Shown here piece after piece: positions 8,794 through 15,678 of a DNA stretch of 36,901 nt (positions within the stretch are counted from its first letter, which is position 1; each line of letters begins with the position of its first letter). The position numbers were made by a program, and so were the translations under genes. Under the pieces are notes generated by a model that was not told where the DNA came from, made no database searches, and saw only the letters and a program-made list of their open reading frames with translations. This stretch comes from an uncultured beta proteobacterium (GTDB lineage Bacteria > Pseudomonadota > Gammaproteobacteria > Burkholderiales > Rhodocyclaceae): assembly GCA_903933395.1 (NCBI GenBank), contig CAIZKA010000147.1:1-36901 (forward strand), in the 5' to 3' direction.

Positions 8794-9684
8794 ATGGAAT
8801 CGACGCTAGCCACCAAAAGAACTTCCGGCCTCAGCCTGCGCACCATCGCCGGCGTGTTCAAGCTGCGCATCGGCATCGTCATCACCTTCACCGCCCTGGC
8901 CGGCCTGGCGGTCAGTTCCGGTCCCGGCCTGAGCATCGCGCAACTCGTCACCCTGACCCTGGCCGTGCTGATCTCCTCGGCCAGCGCCGGCGCCTTCAAC
9001 CAGTATTACGAACACGACACCGACCCGCTGATGTCGCGCACGAAGAACCGGCCCTTCGCCACCGGCGAGGTTCAGCACGGCCCGGTCTGGCTGGTGGTCA
9101 TCTTCGGCCTCATGACGGTGTCGGTCATCGCCGCCTGGATGGCGCTGAATGCCTGGTCGGCGCTGTTCACCTTCCTCGGCGCCTTCTTCTACGCCATCGT
9201 CTATACGGTCTGGCTCAAGCGCCGCACCTGGCTCAACATCGTCTTCGGCGGCCTGGCCGGCAGCTGGGCCGTGCTGGCCGGCGCCACTGCCGCCGACCCG
9301 CAGGTCGGCGCCGTACCCCTGGCGCTGGCCTTCGTCCTCTTCCTGTGGACGCCGCCGCACTTCTGGAGCCTGGCCATCGCCTACCGCGACGACTACGCGG
9401 CGGCAGGCGTGCCCATGCTGCCCGTCGTGGTCGGCGACCGGCGTGCCGCCAAGGTGATTTTCGGCAGCACCCTGGCGCTGGTGGCGGCCTCGATGCTGCC
9501 GCTGGCCTTCGGCCTCGGCGCCATCTACTTCGCCGGCGCCGCGACCGGCGGCTTCCTGTTCATCCAGAAGGCATGGCGCCTGGTGCAGAACACCAACCGC
9601 CAGACTGCCATGATCTGCTTCCACGCTTCGCTGGCCCAGTTGACTCTGGTCCTCACGGCAGCCATCATCGACGCCCGCTTCTAG
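8794..9684 (+). CDS. ctaB: Protoheme IX farnesyltransferase (heme O synthase)
   Basis: A 296-residue UbiA-type membrane prenyltransferase that adds a farnesyl group to heme B to make heme O. The two aspartate-rich regions are seen: NQYYEHDTDPLMSRTKNRP (from N69) and AIAYRDDYAAAGVPMLP. About eight or nine membrane helices follow. Its place between subunit I and an SCO gene suggests dedicated heme supply. I see no ctaA (heme A synthase), so the high-spin site may carry heme O, or heme A may be made elsewhere. The gene is also called cyoE. Confidence 0.93.
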   Translation: MESTLATKRTSGLSLRTIAGVFKLRIGIVITFTALAGLAVSSGPGLSIAQLVTLTLAVLISSASAGAFNQYYEHDTDPLMSRTKNRPFATGEVQHGPVWLVVIFGLMTVSVIAAWMALNAWSALFTFLGAFFYAIVYTVWLKRRTWLNIVFGGLAGSWAVLAGATAADPQVGAVPLALAFVLFLWTPPHFWSLAIAYRDDYAAAGVPMLPVVVGDRRAAKVIFGSTLALVAASMLPLAFGLGAIYFAGAATGGFLFIQKAWRLVQNTNRQTAMICFHASLAQLTLVLTAAIIDARF

Positions 9685-9699
9685 CCTGGGCTTCACCCC

Positions 9700-10596
9700 G
9701 TGATTCGTTCCATGTTCCGTGCCGCGCTCGCGGCACTCATGCTTGCCGCTGCGCCGGGAGTCGGCGCCGGCGACACGCCGAAGCCTGCATCCGCGGCGCC
9801 CGCGCCCGGCCTCGTCGCCGTGCCGCAGGGCGACCGCAGCGGCCTGACGCTCCTCACCCTCGACAGCGAGGCCGCCTACAAACGCTCGCAGGATGCAGTC
9901 GGCAAGCCGGTGGGCGACCATGTGCTGCTCGACCGCCAGGGCCGACCCGTGCGCCTGGCCGATTACAAGGGCAAGCCGCTGCTGGTGAATTTCATCTACA
10001 CCGCCTGCTTCCAGGTCTGCCCCACTACCACCAGGAATTTGCAGAAGGCCGTCGAGAATACCGTCGGCATGCTCGGGGCGGATCGTTTCAACGTCGTCAG
10101 CATCGGCTTCAACCAGCCCTTCGATTCTCCGCAGGCGATGAAGGCCTTCGCGACCCAGCACGGCATCCACCTGCCCAACTGGGAATTCCTCAGTCCGGCA
10201 GCCGCCATCGTCGATGAACTGACGCAGAATTTCGGCTTCAGCTATGCCGCCACCACCGCCGGCTTCGACCACGTGAACCAGGTCACCCTGGTCGATGCCG
10301 ACGGCAGGATCGTCCGCCAGATCTATGGCGAGCGCTTCACCGCCCAGGATCTCGCCGAGCCGCTCAAGGCCATGATCACCGGCGCGCCGATTCCGCCGCA
10401 GACCGGCACGCTGGCGGAACTGGTCGATCGCGTAAGGATCATCTGCTCGGTGTATGACCCGGTCACCGGGCGCTACCGCACCAACTACGCGCTCTACTTC
10501 GAAATCGCCGGCTTCATCAGCTTCATGGCCTTCATGGGCTGGGTGGCCTGGAGCTTCATGCGCAAGCGCGGCGGCGAGAAGATTCAACGCGGTTGA
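9700..10596 (+). CDS. SCO1/SenC copper chaperone with C-terminal membrane helix
   Basis: A 298-residue protein with an N-terminal signal segment, a thioredoxin-fold SCO domain and a C-terminal membrane helix (about 263-286). The copper ligands are visible as C103-x3-C107 (TACFQVCPTTT) and H191 (GFDHVNQV). SCO proteins load CuA of subunit II or act in copper/redox maturation. The extra C-terminal helix is less usual, as most SCO proteins are anchored at the N-terminus. The start is GTG at 9700, 15 bp after ctaB; ATG at 9712 is an alternative. In the norSY-senC loci of ammonia oxidisers the same type of gene accompanies the NO reductase. Confidence 0.88.
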   Translation: MIRSMFRAALAALMLAAAPGVGAGDTPKPASAAPAPGLVAVPQGDRSGLTLLTLDSEAAYKRSQDAVGKPVGDHVLLDRQGRPVRLADYKGKPLLVNFIYTACFQVCPTTTRNLQKAVENTVGMLGADRFNVVSIGFNQPFDSPQAMKAFATQHGIHLPNWEFLSPAAAIVDELTQNFGFSYAATTAGFDHVNQVTLVDADGRIVRQIYGERFTAQDLAEPLKAMITGAPIPPQTGTLAELVDRVRIICSVYDPVTGRYRTNYALYFEIAGFISFMAFMGWVAWSFMRKRGGEKIQRG

Positions 10597-10681
10597 TTCG
10601 AGTCAAGTCGGAAAACCTCCGGCTCGAATATCATCAAGCGCTAATGGTCGGCACCCGCACCGGCGCCAGGAAAGTCCCCAC

Positions 10682-12232
10682 GTGAGCTTGCAAGCTGTAG
10701 CCCAGACCGGCTTCGAACGCATCGAGAACGCCTTCGACGCGTCCTTCGGCGGTGCCGACAATCCGTTGCGCCATCTCGGCGCATTCGGACTGTTCTTCCT
10801 CTGGATCCTGGTTGCCAGCGGCCTGTACCTCTACACCGTGCTCGACACCAGCATCGAAGGCGTCTACAGCTCGATCGGCTGGCTCACGCGCGAACAGTGG
10901 TATCTCGGCGGCGTGCTGCGCAGCCTGCACCGCTACGCCTCCGACGCCTTTGTCATCGTCATGTTCCTGCACCTGCTGCGCGAATGGGCCTGCGGCCGCT
11001 ACCACGGCTTCCGCTTCTACTCCTGGATCACCGGCGTGCCGCTGATCTGGCTGGTCTATGTTTCGGGCATCGGCGGCTACTGGATCGTCTGGGATCGCGT
11101 GGCGCAGTTCTCGGCCGTTGCGACGATGGAACTGCTCGACTGGCTGCCGATTTTCAGCGAGCCGGCGGCGCGCAATTTCCTCGCTCCCTACTCGATCAGC
11201 GACCGCTTCTTCACCGTGCTCGTCTTCATCCACATCGGCGTGCCGCTGATGCTGATCCTCGGCCTCTGGGCCCATGTCAATCGCATCAGCCGGGTCGACT
11301 ACCTGCCGACGCGGCGCGCGATGCTGGCGACCCTGACTGCCTTCCTGCTGCTGGCCGCGATCAAACCGGCAGTAAGCGAACTTCCCGCCGACCTGACCCT
11401 GACACCGGTCGACGTCAGGCTGGACTGGTTCTTCCTTTTCCTCCATCCGCTGACCGACCTCACTTCGCCGGCCGCGATTTGGACGTTGATCTTCGGCGCC
11501 ACGATACTGCTTTTCGCCCTGCCCTTTCTGCCGCATCCGCAGGCACAGCCGATCGCCGTGGTCGATGCCGCCAACTGCAACGGCTGCAGCCGCTGCCACG
11601 TCGACTGCCCCTACGAGGCGATCACCATGGCGCCGCATCCCGACAAGGCGGACCACAGGATCGCCGTCGTCGATGCCGACAACTGCGCCGGCTGCGGCAT
11701 CTGCGCAGGTTCATGCCCGTCGTCGACGCCCTTCCGCAGCCAGGAAAGACTGGTGACCGGCATCGACATGCCGCAGCAGCCGGTCGACCTCCAGCGCCAG
11801 GAACTCGAAGCAAAGCTTGCGCAACTGAAGGGCAGGACCCGGCTCGTCGTCTTCGGTTGCGACCAGGGCGCGAATGTCAGCGCGCTGGCCACGGCGGATA
11901 CCGCCACCCTGAGCCTGATCTGCACCGGCATGCTGCCGCCGTCCTTCGTCGAATACGCACTGCGCAGCGGCGCCGACGGCGTCGTAGTCGCCGGCTGTCG
12001 CGAGGGCGGCTGCGATTTCCGCCTCGGCATGGAATGGACGCGGGAGCGCCTCTCCCGCCAACGCGAACCGCATCTGCGCAACCTCGTCCCCCTCGACCGC
12101 CTGCAACTGGTGCATGCTTCGCGCAGCGAAGGCAGGCAACTCGCCGCGGCGGTCAATGAATTCAGAACCCGACTCGAAACTGATATGACAGCAAGCACCA
12201 GGCCACCCGCCTACTCCCGGAGAAACAGATGA
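10682..12232 (+). CDS. Cytochrome b / 2x[4Fe-4S] ferredoxin / MvhD-like fusion protein
   Basis: A 516-residue three-module fusion. Residues 1-285 form a cytochrome b/b6-like membrane domain with two heme b ligand pairs spaced H-x13-H (H83/H97 and H184/H198). Residues 290-350 are a two-cluster ferredoxin: C299, C302, C305, C309-P and C335, C338, C341, C345-P. Residues 385-460 resemble MvhD/FlpD, the iron-sulfur subunit linking hydrogenase or formate dehydrogenase to heterodisulfide reductase; its cysteines are C393, C414, C439 and C444 (VVAGCREGGCDFRLGMEW). No known HdrA, hydrogenase or formate dehydrogenase gene is nearby. It probably moves electrons between quinol and a cytoplasmic low-potential partner, direction unknown. 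The GTG start has AGGA ten nt upstream. Confidence 0.85.
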   Translation: MSLQAVAQTGFERIENAFDASFGGADNPLRHLGAFGLFFLWILVASGLYLYTVLDTSIEGVYSSIGWLTREQWYLGGVLRSLHRYASDAFVIVMFLHLLREWACGRYHGFRFYSWITGVPLIWLVYVSGIGGYWIVWDRVAQFSAVATMELLDWLPIFSEPAARNFLAPYSISDRFFTVLVFIHIGVPLMLILGLWAHVNRISRVDYLPTRRAMLATLTAFLLLAAIKPAVSELPADLTLTPVDVRLDWFFLFLHPLTDLTSPAAIWTLIFGATILLFALPFLPHPQAQPIAVVDAANCNGCSRCHVDCPYEAITMAPHPDKADHRIAVVDADNCAGCGICAGSCPSSTPFRSQERLVTGIDMPQQPVDLQRQELEAKLAQLKGRTRLVVFGCDQGANVSALATADTATLSLICTGMLPPSFVEYALRSGADGVVVAGCREGGCDFRLGMEWTRERLSRQREPHLRNLVPLDRLQLVHASRSEGRQLAAAVNEFRTRLETDMTASTRPPAYSRRNR

Positions 12233-12274
12233 CCGCATTCCCCCCGGCCCCCGTGCCAAGCAAGGGGGTGACGA

Positions 12275-12288
12275 TTGTTCGCGAGCAA
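12275..12288 (+). promoter_or_regulatory. Weak FNR/DNR-like palindrome
   Basis: TTGTTCGCGAGCAA keeps the TTG-N8-CAA core of FNR-family sites, with two departures from the full consensus. It lies 58 bp before the ATG at 12347. No convincing -10 sequence is seen at the expected spacing, so this is tentative. Confidence 0.3.
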
Positions 12289-12346
12289 TGCCCGCTCCAT
12301 GTACTTGGCTGTTCCTCCTTGGGACGGCCCTGCGAAGGAACTCATC

Positions 12347-12847
12347 ATGCCTAAGCCCGCCGCCATCGTCGGTCAGATCATCCTCTACGGCGCCTTTGCC
12401 GCCTTCATCGGCTATTTCTCGACCGCGCCGACCTACAAGCAGATCGGCGACGACGTCGCGCTGATCAAGCTGTCGATGAGCCACCTCGGCGGCCGCGAGT
12501 GCCGCAAGCGCACACCCGAGGAACTGGCGAAAATGCCGCCCAACATGCGCGCGCCGCTGGATTGCCCGCGGGGCCGCTCCGACATCAAGCTGGTGCTGGA
12601 ACTCGACGGCAAGCCGATGTTCGAGACCGTGATGCATCCCACGGGACTGTCCGGCGACGGCGTCTCCACGGTCTACAAGCGCTTTGAGGTGAAGGCCGGC
12701 ACCTACAAGCTGGCGGTGAAGATGAACGACAACCTGATCCTCAACACCGACTTCAATTTCGTCAAGGAAGCGCAGATCACGCTGAAACCGGCACAGGTGC
12801 TGGTGATCGATTTCAACCCGGACAAGGGCGGGCTGTTCTTCCAGTAG
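12347..12847 (+). CDS. Membrane-anchored periplasmic protein of unknown function
   Basis: A 166-residue protein with one N-terminal helix (IVGQIILYGAFAAFIGYFS) and a periplasmic domain that looks beta-rich (KFEVKAGTY-type strands, LVLELDGKPMFETVMHPTG). Two cysteines, in GRECRKRT and LDCPRGR, could form a disulfide. There are no heme or Fe-S motifs. AAGGA lies ahead of the ATG at 12347. It is placed between the two cytochrome b fusion genes, so it may be an assembly factor or accessory subunit for them. I do not recognise the family. Confidence 0.75.
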   Translation: MPKPAAIVGQIILYGAFAAFIGYFSTAPTYKQIGDDVALIKLSMSHLGGRECRKRTPEELAKMPPNMRAPLDCPRGRSDIKLVLELDGKPMFETVMHPTGLSGDGVSTVYKRFEVKAGTYKLAVKMNDNLILNTDFNFVKEAQITLKPAQVLVIDFNPDKGGLFFQ

Positions 12848-12886
12848 ATGCAAAAACAAATGCGAATTGAACTCCCCCACCCCCCA

Positions 12887-12963
12887 ACCCCCGCCCAGGC
12901 GGGGGTGACTGTCAGCTCGGCAAGCTCGACAGTGACGGGGTACTTCGTTCATCGCAACGAAGT
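12887..12963. repeat. Three consecutive hairpins before the second cytochrome b fusion
   Basis: ACCCCCGCC pairs with GGCGGGGGT (12887-12906, 2-nt loop), ACTGTC with GACAGT (12908-12933), and ACTTCGTT with AACGAAGT (12942-12963). None has a T-run. They fill about half of the 158-bp gap between 12847 and 13006 and could act as an mRNA processing or stability element, or as a partial terminator. Confidence 0.55.
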
Positions 12964-13005
12964 GTATTCCACATCAATCCCCATCCCCCTGCGCGGACAC
13001 AGACC

Positions 13006-14916
13006 ATGCTGACCCTCCTGCAAAAAATCGTGCGCTGGTTCTTCATGCGCGCCGAAAACCTGTTCAACGTCGCCTTCGGCGAGAAGCTGAACCCTTTCTA
13101 CCATCTCGGCACCATCAGCTTCTGGCAGTTCTGGCTCTTGATCGGCACCGGCATCTACCTCTACATCTTCGCCGATACCGCCGTGCATGACGCCTACGAA
13201 TCGGTGGAGCGCATCACCCACGACCAGTGGTGGGCCGGCGGCATCATGCGCAGCATCCACCGCTACGCCACCGACGGCATGATCCTGACCATGCTGCTGC
13301 ACATGCTGCGGCACTTCGCCTACGACCGTTACCGCGGCTTCCGCTGGTTCTCCTGGGCCACCGGCATCGCCCTGATCTGGCTGGTGTATATCTCGGGCCT
13401 GAACGGCTTCATGCTGGTGTGGGACAAGCTGGCGCAGTTCGTCGTGGTCGCCACCGCCGAATGGTTCGATGCGCTGCCGATGTTCAACGGCACCCTGATC
13501 CGCAACTTCATCTACCAGGAAAACGTCACCAGCCGGCTGTTCACCCTGCTCGCCTTCATCCACCTCGGCGCACCGCTGATCGCCGGCGTCATCGCCTGGA
13601 TACATGTGCAGCGCGTGCCGCGCGCCCACGTCAATCCGCCGCGGTCGATCGCGATCGCCTTCACATTGATGTTCGTCGTGCTCGCCCTGGTCAAGCCGGT
13701 GGTGAGTCAGGGCGGCGAAGCCGACATGCTGGTGGTGCCGACCAATATCGCCTTTGACTGGTTCCAGATGCCGGTGCTGGCGCTGGTCTATGTCGTCAAT
13801 CCGCTCTACCTCTGGTTCGGCATCGTCGGCCTGTCGCTGCTGCTGTTCCTTGCTCCCTGGCTGCCGCCCAAGCGCATGGGTGCCGGCAAGGCCGAAGCCC
13901 TGGTGACCTTCCACCCCGACCACCGGGCCGTCGCCATCCGCTTCGACGAAACCCTGCTCGATGCCGGCCTGCGCCAGGACATCAACCTGCCCTACGAGTG
14001 CCGCAACGGCGGCTGCGGCAATTGCAAATGCACGGTGCTCTCCGGCAATGTGGACCCCGGCCTTTATCAACCGAGCGCGCTGTCGGCAGAGGAACTCGCC
14101 GCCGGCAAGGTGCTGCTGTGCTGCGCTACGGCGCTGGGCGATGTCGAGATCGAATATGAATCATCCGCGGCGCCCGCCGCGATCCGGCAATACACCGCGC
14201 GCGTGCTTCGTATGGAAAAGCTGACCCACGACGTGATGCGCGTCATGCTCAAGCTACCCGAAGGACAGCAGATTCCGTTCAAGGCCGGGCAGTACATCAA
14301 CATCGTGCTCGATGACGGTCAGCACCGCGCCTTCTCCTTCGCCAATCCGCCGCACCAGCCGGACCTGATCGAACTGCAGATCCGCCTGATGCCGAATGGC
14401 CGCTTCACCACGCACGTCTTCGAGCAGATGAAGGTCGGCGATACCGTCAGGTTCGAAGGCCCGCTGGGCGATTTCTCCCTGCGCGAATCCGAGCGCCCCA
14501 TCGTCTTCGTCGCCGGCGCCACGGGCTTCGCCCCGGTCAAGAGCATGGTCGAGGACGCCTTCCATCGCGGCCTCAAGCGGCCCATCTACCTCTACTGGGG
14601 CGTGCGCCGGCTGGCCGACCTCTACCTGCCCGACCTGCCGCAAAGCTGGGCGAAGGAGCACGAGAACTTCCATTTCGTCCCGGTCCTTTCGGATGCCGCA
14701 CCCGAGGACAACTGGCAGGGCCGCACCGGCCTGGTGCACGAAGCCATCCTCGAGGATTTCCCCGACCTCAGGGGCAAGGAGATTTACGCCTGCGGCTCGG
14801 TGAAGATGGTCGAGGCGATCTTCCCCTCGCTGAAGAACCAGGGCGCCGAGGAAGGCATGTGCTTCTCCGATGCCTTCACCGTCTCGGCGCGCTCGATGGC
14901 CTTCCAGCCGAAGTAG
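13006..14916 (+). CDS. Cytochrome b / [2Fe-2S] ferredoxin / FAD-NAD(P) reductase fusion
   Basis: A 636-residue fusion. Residues 1-290 are a cytochrome b/b6-like membrane domain with H85/H99 and H186/H200 (both H-x13-H). Residues 295-385 are a plant-type [2Fe-2S] ferredoxin: C332-x4-C337-x2-C340, then a CC pair at 372-373. Residues 395-636 are a ferredoxin-NADP reductase-like module with the flavin motif RAFSFANPP (441-449), the nucleotide motif VAGATGFAPVKSM (502-514) and ACGS (595-598). It would couple quinol oxidation or reduction to NAD(P)(H) across one polypeptide. A cytochrome b/b6 fused to NAD(P) and flavin domains was reported from Accumulibacter metagenomes (recalled, not checked), there proposed to reoxidise quinol anaerobically. 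Its N-terminal half is clearly paralogous to the fusion at 10682. Confidence 0.9.
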   Translation: MLTLLQKIVRWFFMRAENLFNVAFGEKLNPFYHLGTISFWQFWLLIGTGIYLYIFADTAVHDAYESVERITHDQWWAGGIMRSIHRYATDGMILTMLLHMLRHFAYDRYRGFRWFSWATGIALIWLVYISGLNGFMLVWDKLAQFVVVATAEWFDALPMFNGTLIRNFIYQENVTSRLFTLLAFIHLGAPLIAGVIAWIHVQRVPRAHVNPPRSIAIAFTLMFVVLALVKPVVSQGGEADMLVVPTNIAFDWFQMPVLALVYVVNPLYLWFGIVGLSLLLFLAPWLPPKRMGAGKAEALVTFHPDHRAVAIRFDETLLDAGLRQDINLPYECRNGGCGNCKCTVLSGNVDPGLYQPSALSAEELAAGKVLLCCATALGDVEIEYESSAAPAAIRQYTARVLRMEKLTHDVMRVMLKLPEGQQIPFKAGQYINIVLDDGQHRAFSFANPPHQPDLIELQIRLMPNGRFTTHVFEQMKVGDTVRFEGPLGDFSLRESERPIVFVAGATGFAPVKSMVEDAFHRGLKRPIYLYWGVRRLADLYLPDLPQSWAKEHENFHFVPVLSDAAPEDNWQGRTGLVHEAILEDFPDLRGKEIYACGSVKMVEAIFPSLKNQGAEEGMCFSDAFTVSARSMAFQPK

Positions 14917-14948
14917 CCGGCGGGGATTCCGGAAAATCCGACGCCACG

Positions 14949-14971
14949 CGGCGACATGATTTATGTCGCCG
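14949..14971 (+). terminator. Hairpin downstream of the respiratory locus
   Basis: CGGCGACAT pairs with ATGTCGCCG, a 9-bp perfect stem with loop GATTT, 33 bp after the stop of the cytochrome b-reductase fusion. There is no T-run, so it may be a weak or Rho-assisted terminator or a 3'-end stabiliser. Confidence 0.5.
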
Positions 14972-15256
14972 GGCGATAGCGTCTGGTTGGTGATCTATCT
15001 TGCTTCGCAAAATGCCGCAAGTTTTAGGATCTGGGCGCAACTGGAAGGACTCACCTTTCTGCCGGCGCTCCCACATCTGCGCCTTCTGGCTTTCCGGGTA
15101 ATTGATCCTCGGCCTTCGTTTCATTTGCAACACTCCATCTGCATATGCAGTTTCTAGTGGGTTGGGCCGCCACGAATTCTATGCAGCAACCTTGCCTGCC
15201 GGTGAAGCTGAATCCCATTGGCACAGCTTGCCGGCGGTCGGCGTGCTTCACTTCAA
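14972..15256. other. Intergenic region, no gene seen
   Basis: About 285 bp between the hairpin at 14949-14971 and the palindrome at 15257. The frames crossing it have no recognisable protein features. It may be spacer for the regulatory region that follows. Confidence 0.5.
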
Positions 15257-15291
15257 CCCCCAAGATTGGGTATATAACCCAATCTTGGGGG
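15257..15291. promoter_or_regulatory. Perfect 15-bp inverted repeat, candidate activator (UAS) site
   Basis: Arms CCCCCAAGATTGGGT (15257-15271) and ACCCAATCTTGGGGG (15277-15291) are exact reverse complements around ATATA. The centre is about 140 bp before the predicted start of a sigma-54-type promoter, the normal place for an NtrC-family enhancer site. Such an activator gene lies downstream at 18057. It could alternatively be a transcript hairpin, but no T-run follows. Confidence 0.55.
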
Positions 15292-15308
15292 AAAGAACTC
15301 ATGACCAC

Positions 15309-15330
15309 GGCCATGGCCATGGCCATGGCC
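15309..15330. repeat. Short GGCCAT tandem repeat
   Basis: Three and a half copies of the 6-mer GGCCAT, giving overlapping CCATGG sites. It is a simple repeat between the inverted repeat and the promoter, with no known role; copy-number change here would alter spacing between the two. Confidence 0.6.
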
Positions 15331-15388
15331 AACTCGAGAAGAATCTAATTTCACATATTAATCAACGAACTGTGAGTTCTTTTCAAGC

Positions 15389-15403
15389 TGGCATCCTTTC
15401 TGC
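15389..15403 (+). promoter_or_regulatory. Candidate sigma-54 (-24/-12) promoter
   Basis: TGGCATCCTTTCTGC matches the TGGCAC-N5-TTGC consensus with two mismatches and keeps the invariant GG-N10-GC. Transcription would start near 15415, about 75 nt before the ATG of the small secreted peptide. An NtrC-type activator encoded in the same cluster and a perfect inverted repeat upstream support the call. Chance matches of this quality do occur in high-GC DNA. Confidence 0.45.
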
Positions 15404-15489
15404 GTACATGTGGGGCATCACCGGCTCGCGACGAGTTTGGTGTTATCGGGTTTCAAGCCCGACCAACCTCACACTTATGGAGAACAATC

Positions 15490-15678
15490 ATGAAATATGC
15501 CATCGCTCGCATCGTTTCTGGCCTGATCGCCTCGTCGGTACTGGCATTCGCGCTGGTGGGCCCGGCAGCGGCGGCAAACAGCACCAGCCTGGGCCACGGC
15601 GTCAAGTGCACCTGGGTACTGGTTTCATCGATCAACGGCACCAACACCTATAAGCAGGTTTGCCGCAAGGGCGTCTGA
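15490..15678 (+). CDS. Small secreted two-cysteine peptide
   Basis: A 62-residue protein with a clear signal peptide (MKYAIARIVSGLIASS, hydrophobic core to GPAAAA), leaving a mature peptide of about 33 residues that starts near NSTSLGHGVKC. It has two cysteines, in GVKCTW and KQVCRK, which could form one disulfide, and several lysines/arginines near the end. GGAG lies 8 nt upstream of the ATG. The stop overlaps the start of the next gene by 19 bp. I do not recognise the family. Exported signal, structural or antimicrobial-type roles are all possible. Confidence 0.75.
   Translation: MKYAIARIVSGLIASSVLAFALVGPAAAANSTSLGHGVKCTWVLVSSINGTNTYKQVCRKGV

Noticed and set aside
8806-10587. 593-codon minus-strand open frame over ctaB and SCO
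   Set aside because: An antisense shadow; the plus-strand frames carry all recognisable motifs.
15218-15232. TGGCACAGCTTGCCG as a sigma-54 promoter
   Set aside because: The spacing between TGGCAC and TTGC is three, not five, so GG and GC are not ten apart.
15051-15332. ORFs through the GGCCAT repeat (MAMAMA...)
   Set aside because: They arise from translation of a simple repeat; no SD sequence and no conserved features.
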